From NCBI RefSeq assembly GCF_010731855.1, contig NZ_AP022620.1, positions 5,394,001-5,458,000 of the forward strand: a stretch of 64,000 bases of DNA. Direction: 5' to 3'. Numbering within the stretch: the first letter of the stretch is position 1; each line of letters begins with the position of its first letter. Position numbers and translations under genes: made by a program. The DNA is from Mycolicibacterium anyangense (lineage in GTDB: Bacteria > Actinomycetota > Actinomycetes > Mycobacteriales > Mycobacteriaceae). The notes under the pieces are model-generated. The model saw only the letters and a program-made list of their open reading frames with translations. It ran no database searches and had not been told where the DNA came from. Positions 28,128 through 38,209 of this stretch are shown piece after piece.

Positions 28128-29324
28128 ATGCGGGCTCGGAGTCGGTCGTTGTTCGTATCCGGTGTTGCGCTGGTCAGCGCGGCGGCGGTGGTTACCACCA
28201 CGCCGGCGGTGATCGCCAGCGGCGTGGGCGGTGCGCTCACCTCGGCGGCGCCGGTCGCCGTTCGTGCCGAGAACGTCCAGCTGGCAGCGCTCGCCGACAT
28301 CACTGTCAAGGGCATTGTCGACGCCTACTGGAGCGGGTGGGGCGGCTACATCGGGCCCACCAACGGCAAGCCGGACAAGTATTTCCCGAACATCAACCCC
28401 ACCGGCACCAGTCCCGTCTACGTGACACGTGCGGCCGGCGTCGCCTACTACGTCATCGACGAAGCGCTGGATCAGTTCGGCTCGGTCAATCTGGACAACT
28501 ACTTCTTCGAGACCGGGGCGTTCTACGGGACCGGAAAGGCGACCACCGGCAGCGCCGTGGGTTCGGTGATCTACGTCGGCGCCAGCGAACTCTTCGGCGA
28601 CAAGTCGCCGATCGCCCAGCTCGCCAAGGCCGTCTTCTATTACGGGCCCACCGCGCTGGCCCAGTCGACGATCCTCCAAGTGGCGTCACTGGTGCCGACC
28701 GTCAAGATCGGTCCGGTCAAGGTCGGCGGCGGAATCCTGGCCAGCCTCTAATTCACCGGCCAGACGCCGGACGGAAAATTCAGCTTCGGCTCACCCGGCT
28801 TGTCCGCCGTCGCCGGCTACATCACCACGTCGATTTCCGATGCGCTGACGAAGGGGGCGGGCGCAGCGGTCCACACTGCGGCCACCGCGCCGGTCACCGC
28901 ACCTGAGACCACGGCGGTGGCCCCGTCGCTCAAGGCATCCGAGCCCAAGTCGCCTGAGGTGACGTCGACGACGGTGAAAGCTGCTGTGGCTGAGCCGAAA
29001 TCGGGCACCGTCAGTTCCACCGTCGAGCACAGTGAGCACTCCGCGACCGCAACGACGGTGACGAAGCCGGCGGCTACCGAGAATGGCGGACGGTCCGCGG
29101 TCGGTCATACCAATCTGCCGACCTCGACCTTCGGCAGCAGCGATACGGCATCCGACACCAAGACATCCACCACGGACAAGGCCGACACCGCACCGGCGCC
29201 GGCGACGACGGCGGCCGCGACGAAGCCCAGTGTTGCGAAGCCGGACGCATCAACCACGCCGTCGGCCGAGAAGTCCGAAGCGAAGACCGGTGGCGAAGCG
29301 GGCGGCGCACACTCCTCGGAGTGA
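28128..29324 (+). pseudogene. secreted protein gene interrupted by an in-frame TAA
   Basis: ATG at 28128 (purine-rich AAAGGAAAGGGG upstream) opens a protein with a signal peptide (residues 1 to about 30) and an extracellular domain containing VDAYWSGWGGYIGPTNGKPDKY, VAYYVIDEALDQFG and NYFFETGAFYGTG. After 207 codons it meets TAA at 28749-28751. The same frame then continues without a stop to 29324: FTGQTPDGKFSFGSPG, AVAGYITTSISDALTKGAG, then a long Thr/Ala/Ser/Pro/Lys-rich tail. The two halves look like one 398-residue protein; TAC to TAA at one base would explain it. The 207-residue product might still be made. Not recognised as a characterised family; it resembles hypothetical secreted proteins of environmental mycobacteria. 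Confidence 0.75.
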
Positions 29325-29329
29325 GGGCC

Positions 29330-29349
29330 CTACGCCCGGTGGGGCGTGG
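29330..29349 (+). terminator. hairpin after the secreted-protein gene
   Basis: CTACGCCC pairs with GGGCGTGG around a GGTG loop, five bases after the TGA of the secreted-protein frame. The 8-bp GC-rich stem without U-run fits a mycobacterial intrinsic terminator. Confidence 0.5.
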
Positions 29350-29416
29350 AGTCGAGTGTGCGAACCAATACGCCGCCATCGGCGAGTCGCGGATGAATCC
29401 GCACGGTCGGCGCGGG

Positions 29417-29540
29417 CCGCATCGTCAGCGCGCGGGGTCCGATGGCGCGCTTCCTCCTCGGCCCGGGGGCCGCATCGTCAGCGCGCGGGGTCCGATGGCG
29501 CGCTTCCTCCTCGGCCCGGGGGCCGCATCGTCAGCGCGCG
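29417..29540. repeat. 53-bp tandem repeat that duplicates the end of sdhB
   Basis: Two identical 53-bp units (29417-29469 and 29470-29522) are followed by an 18-base partial copy (29523-29540) that runs into sdhB. The partial copy contains the sdhB stop codon and the bases just before it, so each unit carries an extra copy of the gene's last few bases plus TGA. Each unit also holds the palindrome CGGCCCGGGGGCCG. It looks like a young minisatellite grown outward from the sdhB 3' end; array length may vary between strains. It has no spacers and is not a CRISPR. Confidence 0.9.
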
Positions 29541-30301
29541 AACATGAGCGCGCGCTTGACCTCCTGGATCGCCTTGGTGACCTCGATACCGCGCGGGCAG
29601 GCGTCGGTGCAGTTGAACGTGGTGCGGCAACGCCACACACCGTCGACGTCGTTGAGGATCTCCAGTCGCTCGGCGGCACCCTCGTCGCGGCTGTCGAAGA
29701 TGAACCGGTGTGCGTTGACGATCGCGGCCGGGCCGGCGTAGGAACCCTCGTTCCAGAACACCGGGCAACTCGTGGTGCAGCAGGCGCAAAGGATGCACTT
29801 GGTCGTGTCGTCGTAGCGGGCGCGATCGGTCGGACTCTGGATGCGCTCGCGGGTCGGCGCATTGCCCGACGTGATCAGGTACGGCTTGACCGCGCGGTAG
29901 GCGTCGAAGAACGGCTCCATGTTCACCACCAAGTCCTTCTCCACGGGAAGCCCGCGGATCGGCTCGATGGTGATGGTGAGCGGCTTGTTGTTCTTGGGCA
30001 GCAGGTCGCGCATCAGCACCTTGCAGGCCAACCGGTTGACACCGTTGATCTTCATCGCGTCCGACCCGCACACCCCGTGCGCGCAGGACCGGCGGAAGGT
30101 CAGCGTCCCGTCCAGGTAGCTCTTCACGTAGATCAGCAGGTTCAGCAGCCGGTCGCTGGGCAGGCACGGCACCCGGAAGCTCTGGAAGCCGGCGCTGTCC
30201 GGGTCCTCAGGATTGAAACGGGCGATCTTCAGTGTCACCATCACCGCGCCGTCCGGGATCGGGGGCAGCGCAGGCTCTTTGAGATCCGGTGCGATCGTCA
30301 T
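29531..30301 (-). CDS. sdhB: succinate dehydrogenase iron-sulfur subunit
   Basis: A 256-residue electron-transfer subunit of complex II, peripheral on the cytoplasmic face of the membrane. Cysteine clusters are in order: RRSCAHGVCGSD plus the later LAC for the [2Fe-2S] centre, CILCACCTTSCPVFW and CRTTFNCTDACPRG for the [4Fe-4S] and [3Fe-4S] centres. ATG at 30301 follows the sdhA stop with one base between. The stop codon lies inside the last partial unit of a 53-bp tandem repeat. Last gene of sdhC-D-A-B. Confidence 0.96.
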   Translation of the reverse strand: MTIAPDLKEPALPPIPDGAVMVTLKIARFNPEDPDSAGFQSFRVPCLPSDRLLNLLIYVKSYLDGTLTFRRSCAHGVCGSDAMKINGVNRLACKVLMRDLLPKNNKPLTITIEPIRGLPVEKDLVVNMEPFFDAYRAVKPYLITSGNAPTRERIQSPTDRARYDDTTKCILCACCTTSCPVFWNEGSYAGPAAIVNAHRFIFDSRDEGAAERLEILNDVDGVWRCRTTFNCTDACPRGIEVTKAIQEVKRALMFAR

Positions 30302-30302
30302 C

Positions 30303-32057
30303 TCAGTACTTCCGCTCCATCGGCTCGTAACGGGTCTGCACCACGGGCTTGTAGTCCAGCCGGATATCGCTGAGCAGCTCCGAGCCTTCCTTGTAGGCCA
30401 TGGTGTGCCGCATGTAGTTGGTGTCGTCACGGTTGGGGTAGTCCTCGCGGGCGTGCCCGCCGCGGGACTCCTTGCGGTTGAGCGCGCCGACCACGGTGAC
30501 CTCCGCCAGCTCCAGCAGGAAGCCGAGTTCGATGGCTTCCAGCAGGTCGCTGTTGTAGCGCTTGCCCTTGTCGTGCACCGTGATTCGGCCGTAGCGCTCC
30601 TTGAGCGCATGGATGTCGGTGAGCGCCTGCTTGAGGGTCTCCTCGGTGCGGAACACCGCGGCGTTGTTGTCCATCGACTGCTGCAGCTCGGTACGGATGT
30701 CGGCGACCCGCTCGTTGCCGTGCTCGGAGAGGATGTTGCCCACCCAGCCGACCACCATGTCGGCGGGGGTGTCGGGCAGATCGACGAAATCGTGGGCCAG
30801 TGCGTAATTGGCGGCCGCGATACCGGCACGACGGCCGAAGACGTTGATGTCCAGCAGCGAGTTGGTGCCCAACCGGTTGGCGCCGTGCACCGACACACAC
30901 GCGCATTCACCGGCCGCGTAGAGGCCGGGAACCACGTTGGTGTTGTCGCGCAGCACCTGACCGTTGACGTTGGTCGGAATGCCGCCCATCACGTAGTGGC
31001 AGGTGGGGTAGACCGGAACCAGCTCGGTCACCGGGTCCACACCGAGGTAGGTGCGGGCGAATTCGGTGATGTCGGGGAGTTTGGCCTCCAGCACGTCCTC
31101 GCCGAGGTGCCGCACGTCGATGTAGACGTAGTCCTTGTGCGGTCCGGCGCCGCGACCCTCGAGCACCTCGAGAACCATCGACCGCGCAACGATGTCGCGC
31201 GGCGCCAGGTCGACGATGGTCGGGGCATAGCGCTCCATGAAGCGTTCACCCTCGCCGTTGAGCAGCCGGCCGCCCTCACCGCGCACGGCCTCGGAGATGA
31301 GAATGCCGAGACCGGCCAATCCCGTCGGGTGGAACTGGTGGAACTCCATGTCCTCCAGGGGAAGTCCCTTGCGGAAGATGATGCCCAGACCGTCACCGGT
31401 CAGCGTGTGGGCGTTCGAGGTGGTCTTGTACATCCGGCCGGAACCGCCGGTGGCGAACACGATCGCCTTGGCATGGAAGACGTGGATGTCACCGGTGGCC
31501 AGCTCGTAGGCGATGACACCGGTGGCGACGGGGCCGTTCGGGGTCTGGGTCAACGCGATGTCGAGCGCGTAGAACTCGTTGAAGAACTCCACGTCGTGCT
31601 TGACGCAGTTTTGGTACAGCGTCTGCAGGATCATGTGTCCGGTGCGGTCGGCGGCGTAGCAGGCGCGGCGCACGGGCGCCTTGCCGTGGTCGCGGGTGTG
31701 ACCGCCGAACCGGCGCTGGTCGATACGGCCCTCCGGGGTGCGGTTGAACGGCATCCCCATCTTCTCCAGGTCATAGACCGCGTCGATGGCCTCTTTGCAC
31801 ATGATCTCGACCGCATCCTGGTCGGCGAGGTAGTCGCCGCCCTTGACGGTGTCGAAGGTGTGCCACTCCCAGTTGTCCTCTTCGACATTGGCCAGTGCGG
31901 CACACATGCCGCCCTGGGCAGCGCCGGTGTGGCTGCGGGTGGGGTAGAGCTTGGTCAACACGGCGGTGCGTGCCCGCGGTCCGGCCTCGACGGCCGCCCG
32001 CATTCCGGCGCCGCCAGCTCCGACGATGACGACGTCGTAGCGGTGTTCGACAATCAT
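30303..32057 (-). CDS. sdhA: succinate dehydrogenase flavoprotein subunit
   Basis: A 584-residue catalytic subunit that oxidises succinate to fumarate. The Rossmann motif DVVIVGAGGAGMRAA is near residue 8, the histidine that covalently binds FAD is His43 in TRSHTGAAQGG, and EFHQFHPTGL and RRFGGHTRDHG are substrate-site stretches. SVHGANRLGTNSLLDINVFGRRAG near residue 390 is also typical. A GGGAGC ribosome site precedes the ATG. It lies 19 bases after sdhD and one base before sdhB. Confidence 0.97.
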   Translation of the reverse strand: MIVEHRYDVVIVGAGGAGMRAAVEAGPRARTAVLTKLYPTRSHTGAAQGGMCAALANVEEDNWEWHTFDTVKGGDYLADQDAVEIMCKEAIDAVYDLEKMGMPFNRTPEGRIDQRRFGGHTRDHGKAPVRRACYAADRTGHMILQTLYQNCVKHDVEFFNEFYALDIALTQTPNGPVATGVIAYELATGDIHVFHAKAIVFATGGSGRMYKTTSNAHTLTGDGLGIIFRKGLPLEDMEFHQFHPTGLAGLGILISEAVRGEGGRLLNGEGERFMERYAPTIVDLAPRDIVARSMVLEVLEGRGAGPHKDYVYIDVRHLGEDVLEAKLPDITEFARTYLGVDPVTELVPVYPTCHYVMGGIPTNVNGQVLRDNTNVVPGLYAAGECACVSVHGANRLGTNSLLDINVFGRRAGIAAANYALAHDFVDLPDTPADMVVGWVGNILSEHGNERVADIRTELQQSMDNNAAVFRTEETLKQALTDIHALKERYGRITVHDKGKRYNSDLLEAIELGFLLELAEVTVVGALNRKESRGGHAREDYPNRDDTNYMRHTMAYKEGSELLSDIRLDYKPVVQTRYEPMERKY

Positions 32058-32076
32058 GGTGGCTCCCGGGAGCTTC

Positions 32077-32538
32077 TTAGGAGATGTTCGGATTGAAGGT
32101 CAACAGCACGTAGGTGCCCACCACCAGAACGATGAGCATCGACACGACCAGCAGGGAGTTCAGCCAGAACCTGGTGGAGTCCTTGCGGGCGTAGTCGGAG
32201 ATGATCGTGCGCATCCCGTTGCCGCCGTGCAGCTGGGCTAGCCACAACAGCAGCAGGTCCCAGGTCTGCCAGAAGGGCGACGCCCAGCGCTGTGCGACGT
32301 AGTTGAAGTCGATGCGGTAGACCCCGCCGTCCCACATCAGCCCGATGAACAGGTGACCGAGCGCCAGGAAGATCAGCACCACCCCGGAGAAGCGCATGAA
32401 CAGCCATGCGTACTTCTCGAAGTTCGGCATGCCGCCGCGGCGGCGCGGGGCGCGCGGGTTGTCCAGGCTTGCGGGCCGATCGTGGCTGCGCTCCAGGATG
32501 GGTGCCGGCGGACCGAGCCGGTTCTCCGGCGCGCTCAC
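32077..32538 (-). CDS. sdhD: succinate dehydrogenase membrane anchor subunit
   Basis: A 153-residue hydrophobic anchor with three membrane segments: WLFMRFSGVVLIFLALGHLFI, FWQTWDLLLLWLAQLHGG and the C-terminal SLLVVSMLIVLVVGTYVLLTF. About 37 polar, proline- and arginine-rich residues precede the first segment. LGHLFIGLMW and AQLHGGNGMRTII contain candidate haem/quinone histidines. GTG at 32538 overlaps the sdhC stop (GTGA). Confidence 0.93.
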   Translation of the reverse strand: MSAPENRLGPPAPILERSHDRPASLDNPRAPRRRGGMPNFEKYAWLFMRFSGVVLIFLALGHLFIGLMWDGGVYRIDFNYVAQRWASPFWQTWDLLLLWLAQLHGGNGMRTIISDYARKDSTRFWLNSLLVVSMLIVLVVGTYVLLTFNPNIS

Positions 32539-32954
32539 AGGAACCGCTCCGCCATGTGCATGCCGATGATCACCAGCGACGGCACCATCACCAGCAGCCA
32601 GACACCCGCGACCGCCCACAACATCTGGCGCTGGTAGCGGGGGCCCTTCCACCAGAAGTCGACCAGGATGATCCGGACGCCGTTGAGTGCGTGGTAGAGG
32701 AGTGCGGCCACCAGGCCGATCTCCATCAGACCGATGATCGGCGTCTTGTAGGTCTCGACGACCTCGTTGTACGCCTGCGGACTGACCCGCACTAGGGCGG
32801 TATCCAGCACGTGAACGAAGAGAAAGAAGAAAATGGTGGCACCGGTGATCCGGTGCAACACCCACGACCACATTCCGGGGTCGCCACGGTAGAGGGTGCG
32901 CCGCCGCCGCGCGGTGTTCTCGCGAGGGGCAGGCACGGTCGACGCGGTACTCAT
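32535..32954 (-). CDS. sdhC: succinate dehydrogenase cytochrome b556 subunit
   Basis: A 139-residue membrane anchor with three helices. The signature is YRGDPGMWSWVLHRITGATIFFFLFVHVLDTAL, with the ubiquinone-site Ser/Arg region HRITG and the histidine FVHVLD. LLYHALNGVRIILVDF is the second conserved stretch. ATG at 32954 has GGAGG 4 bases upstream; an in-frame GTG at 32957 is too close to that site. First gene of the sdhC-D-A-B operon, divergent from cdd. Confidence 0.95.
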   Translation of the reverse strand: MSTASTVPAPRENTARRRRTLYRGDPGMWSWVLHRITGATIFFFLFVHVLDTALVRVSPQAYNEVVETYKTPIIGLMEIGLVAALLYHALNGVRIILVDFWWKGPRYQRQMLWAVAGVWLLVMVPSLVIIGMHMAERFL

Positions 32955-33101
32955 CACGCCTCCAACGCTGGGCCTGTCACTATTGGACTGTAACTCTGTT
33001 CATAGGGTCCGAAGAATTACGTTGTGATGACTGAAGTCCTCCGGGACCGGCTGCGGCCAGCAGCTCGGAATGCATTCAGAAACGGCGGTGGCGAGGCGAA
33101 C

Positions 33102-33515
33102 GTGACGATAGATATCGACTGGAAAGCCTTGCGGCATAAGGCAATTGCTGTGTGCAAGCATGCCTATGCACCCTATTCCGAGTTCCCCGTCGGGGCGGCC
33201 GCGCTGGTCGACGATGGACGGGTCGTTGTGGGCTGCAATGTGGAAAATGTCTCATATGGCGTAGGTCTCTGTGCCGAGTGCGCGGTGGTCTGTGCCCTGA
33301 TTTCCGAGGGTGGGGGGCGGTTGGTGGCCGTCGCGGTGGTCGACGCGACCGGGACCGCGCTGATGCCCTGCGGCCGGTGCCGGCAGCTTCTTGCCGAGCA
33401 TGGCGGCCCGCAATTGCTCGTCGACCATGCCGACGGTCCCAAGGCGCTTGGCGATCTTCTGCCCGAGGCCTTCGGGCCCGCTGATCTCGAGCGTGTCCGC
33501 CGGGAAAAGTCGTGA
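33102..33515 (+). CDS. cdd: cytidine deaminase
   Basis: Deaminates cytidine and deoxycytidine to the uridine forms in pyrimidine salvage. The 137-residue length is that of the tetrameric bacterial enzyme. Zinc ligands and the catalytic glutamate are CAEC (Cys57, Glu59) and PCGRC (Cys90, Cys93); YAPYSEFPVGAAALVDDG is the family start. GTG at 33102 gives the usual N-terminus; an upstream GTG/ATG at 33024/33027 would add 25-26 atypical residues. The stop overlaps deoA by GTGA. Confidence 0.94.
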   Translation: MTIDIDWKALRHKAIAVCKHAYAPYSEFPVGAAALVDDGRVVVGCNVENVSYGVGLCAECAVVCALISEGGGRLVAVAVVDATGTALMPCGRCRQLLAEHGGPQLLVDHADGPKALGDLLPEAFGPADLERVRREKS

Positions 33516-34840
33516 CCCAGTTCACATTCGATGCGCGCGGCCCAGTGTCGCGTCGCTACGACGCTCCGACGGTCATCCGGACCAAGCGCGACGGCGGCCG
33601 GCTCTCCGATGCCGCGATCGACTGGGTGATCGACGGCTACACCCACGGGCGGGTGGCCGACGAGCAGATGTCGGCGCTGCTGATGGCGATCTTCCTGCGC
33701 GGGATGGATCGGGCGGAGATCGCCCGCTGGACATCGGCGATGATCGCCTCTGGTGTGCGGCTGGACTTCGGTGATCTGCGCCGCGACGGCAAGCCGCTGC
33801 CGACGGTCGACAAGCACTCCACCGGTGGTGTCGGCGACAAGATCACCATCCCGCTGGTTCCGGTGATCGCGGCGTGCGGGGCGGCCGTCCCGCAGGCTGC
33901 CGGTCGTGGCCTTGGCCACACCGGCGGCACCCTGGACAAGCTGGAGTCCATCCCCGGATTCACCGCCGAGCTCTCCAATGCCCAAGTACGCCAACAGCTG
34001 TCCGAGATCGGTGCAGCCATCTTTGCCGCCGGTGAGCTGGCACCGGCCGACCGGAAGATCTACGCCCTGCGCGACGTCACCGCCACCACCGAGTCGCTGC
34101 CGCTGATCGCCAGTTCGGTGATGAGCAAGAAGCTGGCCGAGGGCGCCGATTCCCTGGTGCTCGACGTCAAGGTCGGTCGGGGCGCGTTCTTGAAGACCGA
34201 AGCCGAGTCCCGCGACCTCGCGGCCACCATGGTGGAACTCGGCCGCGCCCACGGGGTGCCGACCCGTGCGCTGCTGACCGACATGAACCTTCCGCTGGGT
34301 CGCACCGTCGGCAATGCGCTGGAGGTTGCCGAGTCGCTGGAGGTGCTGGCCGGCGGTGGCCCGGCCGACGTGGTGGAGCTGACGGTCCGGCTCGCTGCCG
34401 AGATGCTCGACCTGGCCGGTATCGACGGCTGCGACCCGGCGCAGACCCTGCAGGACGGCACCGCAATGGACCGCTTCCGGGCCTTGGTGTCGGCTCAGGG
34501 TGGTGACCCGCAGGCGTCGCTGCCGATCGGCGCCCACTCCGAGACCGTGACCGCACCCGCTGGCGGCACAATGGGGGATATCGACGCCATGGCGGTGGGG
34601 CTAGCAGTGTGGCGGCTCGGCGCAGGCCGGGCCAGCCAGGGTGAACGCGTGCAGTTCGGTGCCGGCATCCGCATCCACCGTCGCCCGGGTGAGCCCGTCG
34701 CCGCCGGTGAGCCGCTGTTCACGCTCTACACCGACACCCCAGACCGGATCCCGGGTGCGATGGCCGAACTCGACGGCGGTTGGAGCCTCAGCCCCGTCTG
34801 CCCGCCGGCCCGCCCTCTCATCATCGATCGGATTGTCTGA
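33512..34840 (+). CDS. deoA: thymidine phosphorylase
   Basis: Phosphorolyses thymidine to thymine and deoxyribose-1-phosphate. The 442-residue protein has the glycosyltransferase family 3-like fold text [20 protein letters not shown] near residue 97 (phosphate site), [21 protein letters not shown] and [25 protein letters not shown] at 33512 overlaps the cdd stop. The N-terminus has about nine residues (RGPVSRRYD) inserted before [13 protein letters not shown] compared with the M. tuberculosis protein as I recall it. Middle gene of cdd-deoA-add. Confidence 0.96.
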   Translation: MTQFTFDARGPVSRRYDAPTVIRTKRDGGRLSDAAIDWVIDGYTHGRVADEQMSALLMAIFLRGMDRAEIARWTSAMIASGVRLDFGDLRRDGKPLPTVDKHSTGGVGDKITIPLVPVIAACGAAVPQAAGRGLGHTGGTLDKLESIPGFTAELSNAQVRQQLSEIGAAIFAAGELAPADRKIYALRDVTATTESLPLIASSVMSKKLAEGADSLVLDVKVGRGAFLKTEAESRDLAATMVELGRAHGVPTRALLTDMNLPLGRTVGNALEVAESLEVLAGGGPADVVELTVRLAAEMLDLAGIDGCDPAQTLQDGTAMDRFRALVSAQGGDPQASLPIGAHSETVTAPAGGTMGDIDAMAVGLAVWRLGAGRASQGERVQFGAGIRIHRRPGEPVAAGEPLFTLYTDTPDRIPGAMAELDGGWSLSPVCPPARPLIIDRIV

Positions 34841-35928
34841 TGACCACACCGCTGACACTGGACATGATCGGGCAGGCCCCCAAGGCCCTGCTCCACGACC
34901 ACCTCGACGGCGGGCTGCGGCCGTCGACCGTTCTCGACATCGCCCGCCAGGTCGGCTACGACGATCTGCCCGCCACCGACGAGGCGGCCCTGGCCACCTT
35001 CTTCCGCACCGCGGCGCACAGCGGGTCGCTGGTGCGCTACCTCGAACCGTTCGCCCATACCGTCGCCGTCATGCAGACGCCGGAGGCGCTGCACCGGGTG
35101 GCCTTCGAGTGCGTGGAGGATCTGGCCGCCGACAACGTGGTCTACGCCGAGGTGCGGTTCGCCCCGGAACTGCACATCGACGGCGGACTGTCACTCGACG
35201 ACGTCGTCGATGCGGTGCTGGCCGGGTTCGCCGACGGTGAGAAGGCCGCCGCCGCGCAGGGCCATCCGATCGTGGTGCGCTGTCTGGTGACCGCGATGCG
35301 CCATGCCGCGCGGTCTCGGGAGATCGCCGAACTGGCCATCCGGTTCCGCGACAAGGGAGTGGTGGGCTTCGACATCGCCGGTGCCGAGGCCGGCTACCCG
35401 CCCACCCGGCACCTCGACGCCTTCGAGTACATGCGAGCCAACAATGCGCGCTTCACTATTCACGCCGGTGAAGCCTTCGGACTGCCGTCCATCCAGGAGG
35501 CGCTGGCCTTCTGCGGTGCCGATCGGCTGGGCCACGGCGTTCGCATCGTCGATGACATCGACGTCCGGCCGGACGGCACTGCGGTGCTGGGTCCGTTGGC
35601 CGCGATCCTGCGCGACAAGCGGATTCCCCTGGAGATGTGCCCGAGTTCCAACGTGCAGACCGGAGCGGTGGACAGCATCGCCGACCACCCCTTCGACCTG
35701 CTGGCCCGGCTTCGCTTCCGGGTCACCGTCAACACCGACAACCGGCTGATGAGCGACACCACCATGAGCCAGGAGATGTTCCGCCTCGTCGAGGCCTTCG
35801 GCTACGGGTGGGCGGACCTGGAGCGGTTCACGATCAACGCGATGAAGTCGGCCTTCCTGCACTTCGACGAACGCCTGGCCATCATCGACGAGGTGATCAA
35901 GCCCCGCTACGCGGTCCTCATCGGCTAG
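34840..35928 (+). CDS. add: adenosine deaminase
   Basis: Converts adenosine to inosine in purine salvage. The 362-residue TIM-barrel protein has the metal-site HDHLDGG near residue 20, the [15 protein letters not shown] histidine and glutamate near 205, [12 protein letters not shown], and the late aspartate motif in [17 protein letters not shown] at 34840 shares its A with the deoA stop (TGATG). The TAG overlaps the stop of the convergent DUF4214 gene at CTAG. Confidence 0.96.
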   Translation: MTTPLTLDMIGQAPKALLHDHLDGGLRPSTVLDIARQVGYDDLPATDEAALATFFRTAAHSGSLVRYLEPFAHTVAVMQTPEALHRVAFECVEDLAADNVVYAEVRFAPELHIDGGLSLDDVVDAVLAGFADGEKAAAAQGHPIVVRCLVTAMRHAARSREIAELAIRFRDKGVVGFDIAGAEAGYPPTRHLDAFEYMRANNARFTIHAGEAFGLPSIQEALAFCGADRLGHGVRIVDDIDVRPDGTAVLGPLAAILRDKRIPLEMCPSSNVQTGAVDSIADHPFDLLARLRFRVTVNTDNRLMSDTTMSQEMFRLVEAFGYGWADLERFTINAMKSAFLHFDERLAIIDEVIKPRYAVLIG

Positions 35929-38111
35929 CCCAGATACGAGATGGTGGGGAAGGTGTAGCTCAACGCGCCACCGGCCCACGCGCCGGAAGTCACCGGCAGC
36001 GGATCGGTCTGCGGCATGACCTCACGGCTGGTCGCGTTGGGGATGTACTGGTTCAGCTCGCGCATCCGAAGCACGTTGCCCCACAGGTAATTCTGGATGC
36101 TGGTGTACTTCTGGTCGGTGGTCTGGCCATCCAGCCCGAGGTAGGTGGTGAAGACGTTGAGCACCTGATCGGTCCACGATGGCTTGTCCGGGGGTGGTGG
36201 GTTGTCGTGGGCGTCGGCGGCGGTCTCGATGTAGCCGCGGACCGCGGTGTCGAACGTCTGCTCGTCGGTGGTGTACAGGTTGATGCCACCGCCCGGGGCC
36301 ACGGCGAGATAACCCTTGACGGCCGCCACCCCGATCTGCGCTTCCTTCAGGCCGTCCTGCGGGGTGGGAACGTACCCCATGTCCAGTGCCGTCACCTGGG
36401 TGTAGGGGTTGATCAGCACGATCGACGACCAGCGGTGATGTCCGTCGATGATGTAGGTGCCGTTGTCTGCCGTCACGATCGGATTCGCGTACGGCTGGAC
36501 GACACCGCCGGTGAAGTACGTCTGCAGGCTGGCGGGATCCTGCAGCGGGAATTTCAGCGACTTCTGCAGGTCGATCTCGTTCTGGGTGGGGATCAGCGTG
36601 GCGACGTTCGCGGTGATCGACGTCAGCTTCAGGCTGCTGTTGGGGATGCCGCGTTGGGCTCCGCCGCTGGTCAGCAACGTGTAGAGCGCGGGGTTGAGGC
36701 AGGCGGGGCTGCTGGTGTCGCTGCAGTTGCCCACCATGGTGCCGTAGAGCTTGACGAATCCGTCCGGGTTGGCGGTGTATGCGGCCTGCAGGAGCTGCTG
36801 CAGCTGAGCCACGACAGCCATGTCAGGCAGTGGGACCGCGCCGTTCTCGATGTTCGCCACGTTGGTCGACGTCGTCAGCAGGCTGGTGGCGATGCCCGCC
36901 AAACCACCGTCCCAGAACCAGTTCTGGGTGTATTTAGCGATCTCCGGCTCGGTGGCCGTCTGGCCGAGCACCTGGTAGATCTCCTGGATCTTCGCCTGGC
37001 GGAAGGCGTCGCTGGTGACGAAATCAGATGCCACGAAACCGATCGGCAGCCCGGCCTGGAGTCGCTGGACGTAGGTCGACAGGGTGGTCGCGTCCGGTGT
37101 CGTACCGGCCATGGTTCGGTAGAGCAGGTCCACGTAACTCGTGCTGGTCGGAACGGGGCCCAGGGGTCCGCCGTTCTTGGCACTGTCTTCGTAGAACTCC
37201 TGGGTGGAAGCGAGCGAGGCGGCGAACTGTGGCTCCGATAGGCCCCACATCAATCGTGTTGTGCCCCAAGCCAGTTCCTGGTCGGTGGCCGCGCGTCCGA
37301 GTAGCTCGAGATAGTAGTTACTCACCTCGGTCTGGCGAAACGCGGTCGAACTGTAGAGCCCGGCGACCACACCATTGACACCGGTCAGGTTGAACACGCC
37401 GAGATAGTTCTGCAGTTCGGTAGCGGTCGGGTTCGCGCGCATGATCTGGTTGAACAGTCCGGTGATGACCGCGGTCGGGTTCGTCACCGCCGCAGGACCC
37501 GTGCCGCTGACCAGATCTTCGAGCGTGAGGTTCACCAGGATCGGCAATGCCCCGAGGCTGGGGGCCGAGGTGGCCGGCGCGCCGGGCAGACCGAGGAACG
37601 CCGACAGGTCACCGAACGGCTGAGCCTGCTGGGACACGGCGACGCGGGTGCCTGGCGTGCCCGGCCCGCCGCTGGTGACGCTTGGCTGTGGCAGCGTGGC
37701 GAAGTGGCCGGTCGTCGTGGTCACCGGTGCCAGGCCGGCCGTCGAGTCAGTTGCCCCGGTCGTCGGCGCGGTAGACGATTGACCTGCTGCACTGCGCACC
37801 ACGGTCACCGCTGCCGGGTGCTGGCGCACAGCGCTGGCCGACTTCCTGGCACCGGTGCTGCTGGGACCCGACCGGCCGGTTCGTGCGGTGGACCCGTGCG
37901 CGCTGTGTGAGGTGCCGGTCTGTGACCCTGCTGTGGCCGAGTTAGCCCCGTCATCGGCCAGCGCGGCAGGGGCCGCGGCCAGCGCGATGCCCATGCCGGC
38001 TGCCACCGCGCCTGCTTGCAGCCACCGCACTACCGGCAGCTGGCGCCGGGCGCCGCGCGTGGTGGCCGAACGCGACCGGGACATGGACGAAGCAGCCGAA
38101 ACAGCGGTCAT
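35925..38111 (-). CDS. secreted DUF4214 protein with a ParB-like DGHHRW domain
   Basis: A 728-residue protein. The N-terminal signal (residues 1 to about 53) has a long Arg-rich start and the core [24 protein letters not shown], so it should be exported. A Ser/Thr/Gly-rich linker follows to about residue 160. The middle contains DUF4214-type repeats ([74 protein letters not shown]). Near residues 550-560 lies [18 protein letters not shown], the motif of ParBc_2 ParB-like proteins. ATG at 38111 is set by GGGAG 7 bases upstream. DUF4214 repeats often occur in surface or S-layer-like proteins; what the ParB-like fold does outside the cell is unknown. Confidence 0.87.
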   Translation of the reverse strand: MTAVSAASSMSRSRSATTRGARRQLPVVRWLQAGAVAAGMGIALAAAPAALADDGANSATAGSQTGTSHSAHGSTARTGRSGPSSTGARKSASAVRQHPAAVTVVRSAAGQSSTAPTTGATDSTAGLAPVTTTTGHFATLPQPSVTSGGPGTPGTRVAVSQQAQPFGDLSAFLGLPGAPATSAPSLGALPILVNLTLEDLVSGTGPAAVTNPTAVITGLFNQIMRANPTATELQNYLGVFNLTGVNGVVAGLYSSTAFRQTEVSNYYLELLGRAATDQELAWGTTRLMWGLSEPQFAASLASTQEFYEDSAKNGGPLGPVPTSTSYVDLLYRTMAGTTPDATTLSTYVQRLQAGLPIGFVASDFVTSDAFRQAKIQEIYQVLGQTATEPEIAKYTQNWFWDGGLAGIATSLLTTSTNVANIENGAVPLPDMAVVAQLQQLLQAAYTANPDGFVKLYGTMVGNCSDTSSPACLNPALYTLLTSGGAQRGIPNSSLKLTSITANVATLIPTQNEIDLQKSLKFPLQDPASLQTYFTGGVVQPYANPIVTADNGTYIIDGHHRWSSIVLINPYTQVTALDMGYVPTPQDGLKEAQIGVAAVKGYLAVAPGGGINLYTTDEQTFDTAVRGYIETAADAHDNPPPPDKPSWTDQVLNVFTTYLGLDGQTTDQKYTSIQNYLWGNVLRMRELNQYIPNATSREVMPQTDPLPVTSGAWAGGALSYTFPTISYLG

Positions 38112-38209
38112 GAAAATTCTCCCCCGAGTTGTTGAAAGTGAGCCCTCAGCACCGTCAATCAATGTCCTGCAGGCGATGTGACCTTCAGCCGGCAGGAAAA
38201 CTTACGCTA

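Noticed and set aside
29417..29540. Tandem repeat considered as a CRISPR array
   Set aside because: The 53-bp units are directly adjacent with no spacers and no cas genes nearby.
29321..30373. Plus-strand open frame covering the 53-bp repeats
   Set aside because: It exists because the repeat and the antisense of sdhB are GC-rich; no start signal or motif supports it.
30213..32096. Plus-strand open frame across sdhA (627 codons)
   Set aside because: Antisense shadow of the conserved sdhA gene, dominated by Val, Gly, His and Arg runs.
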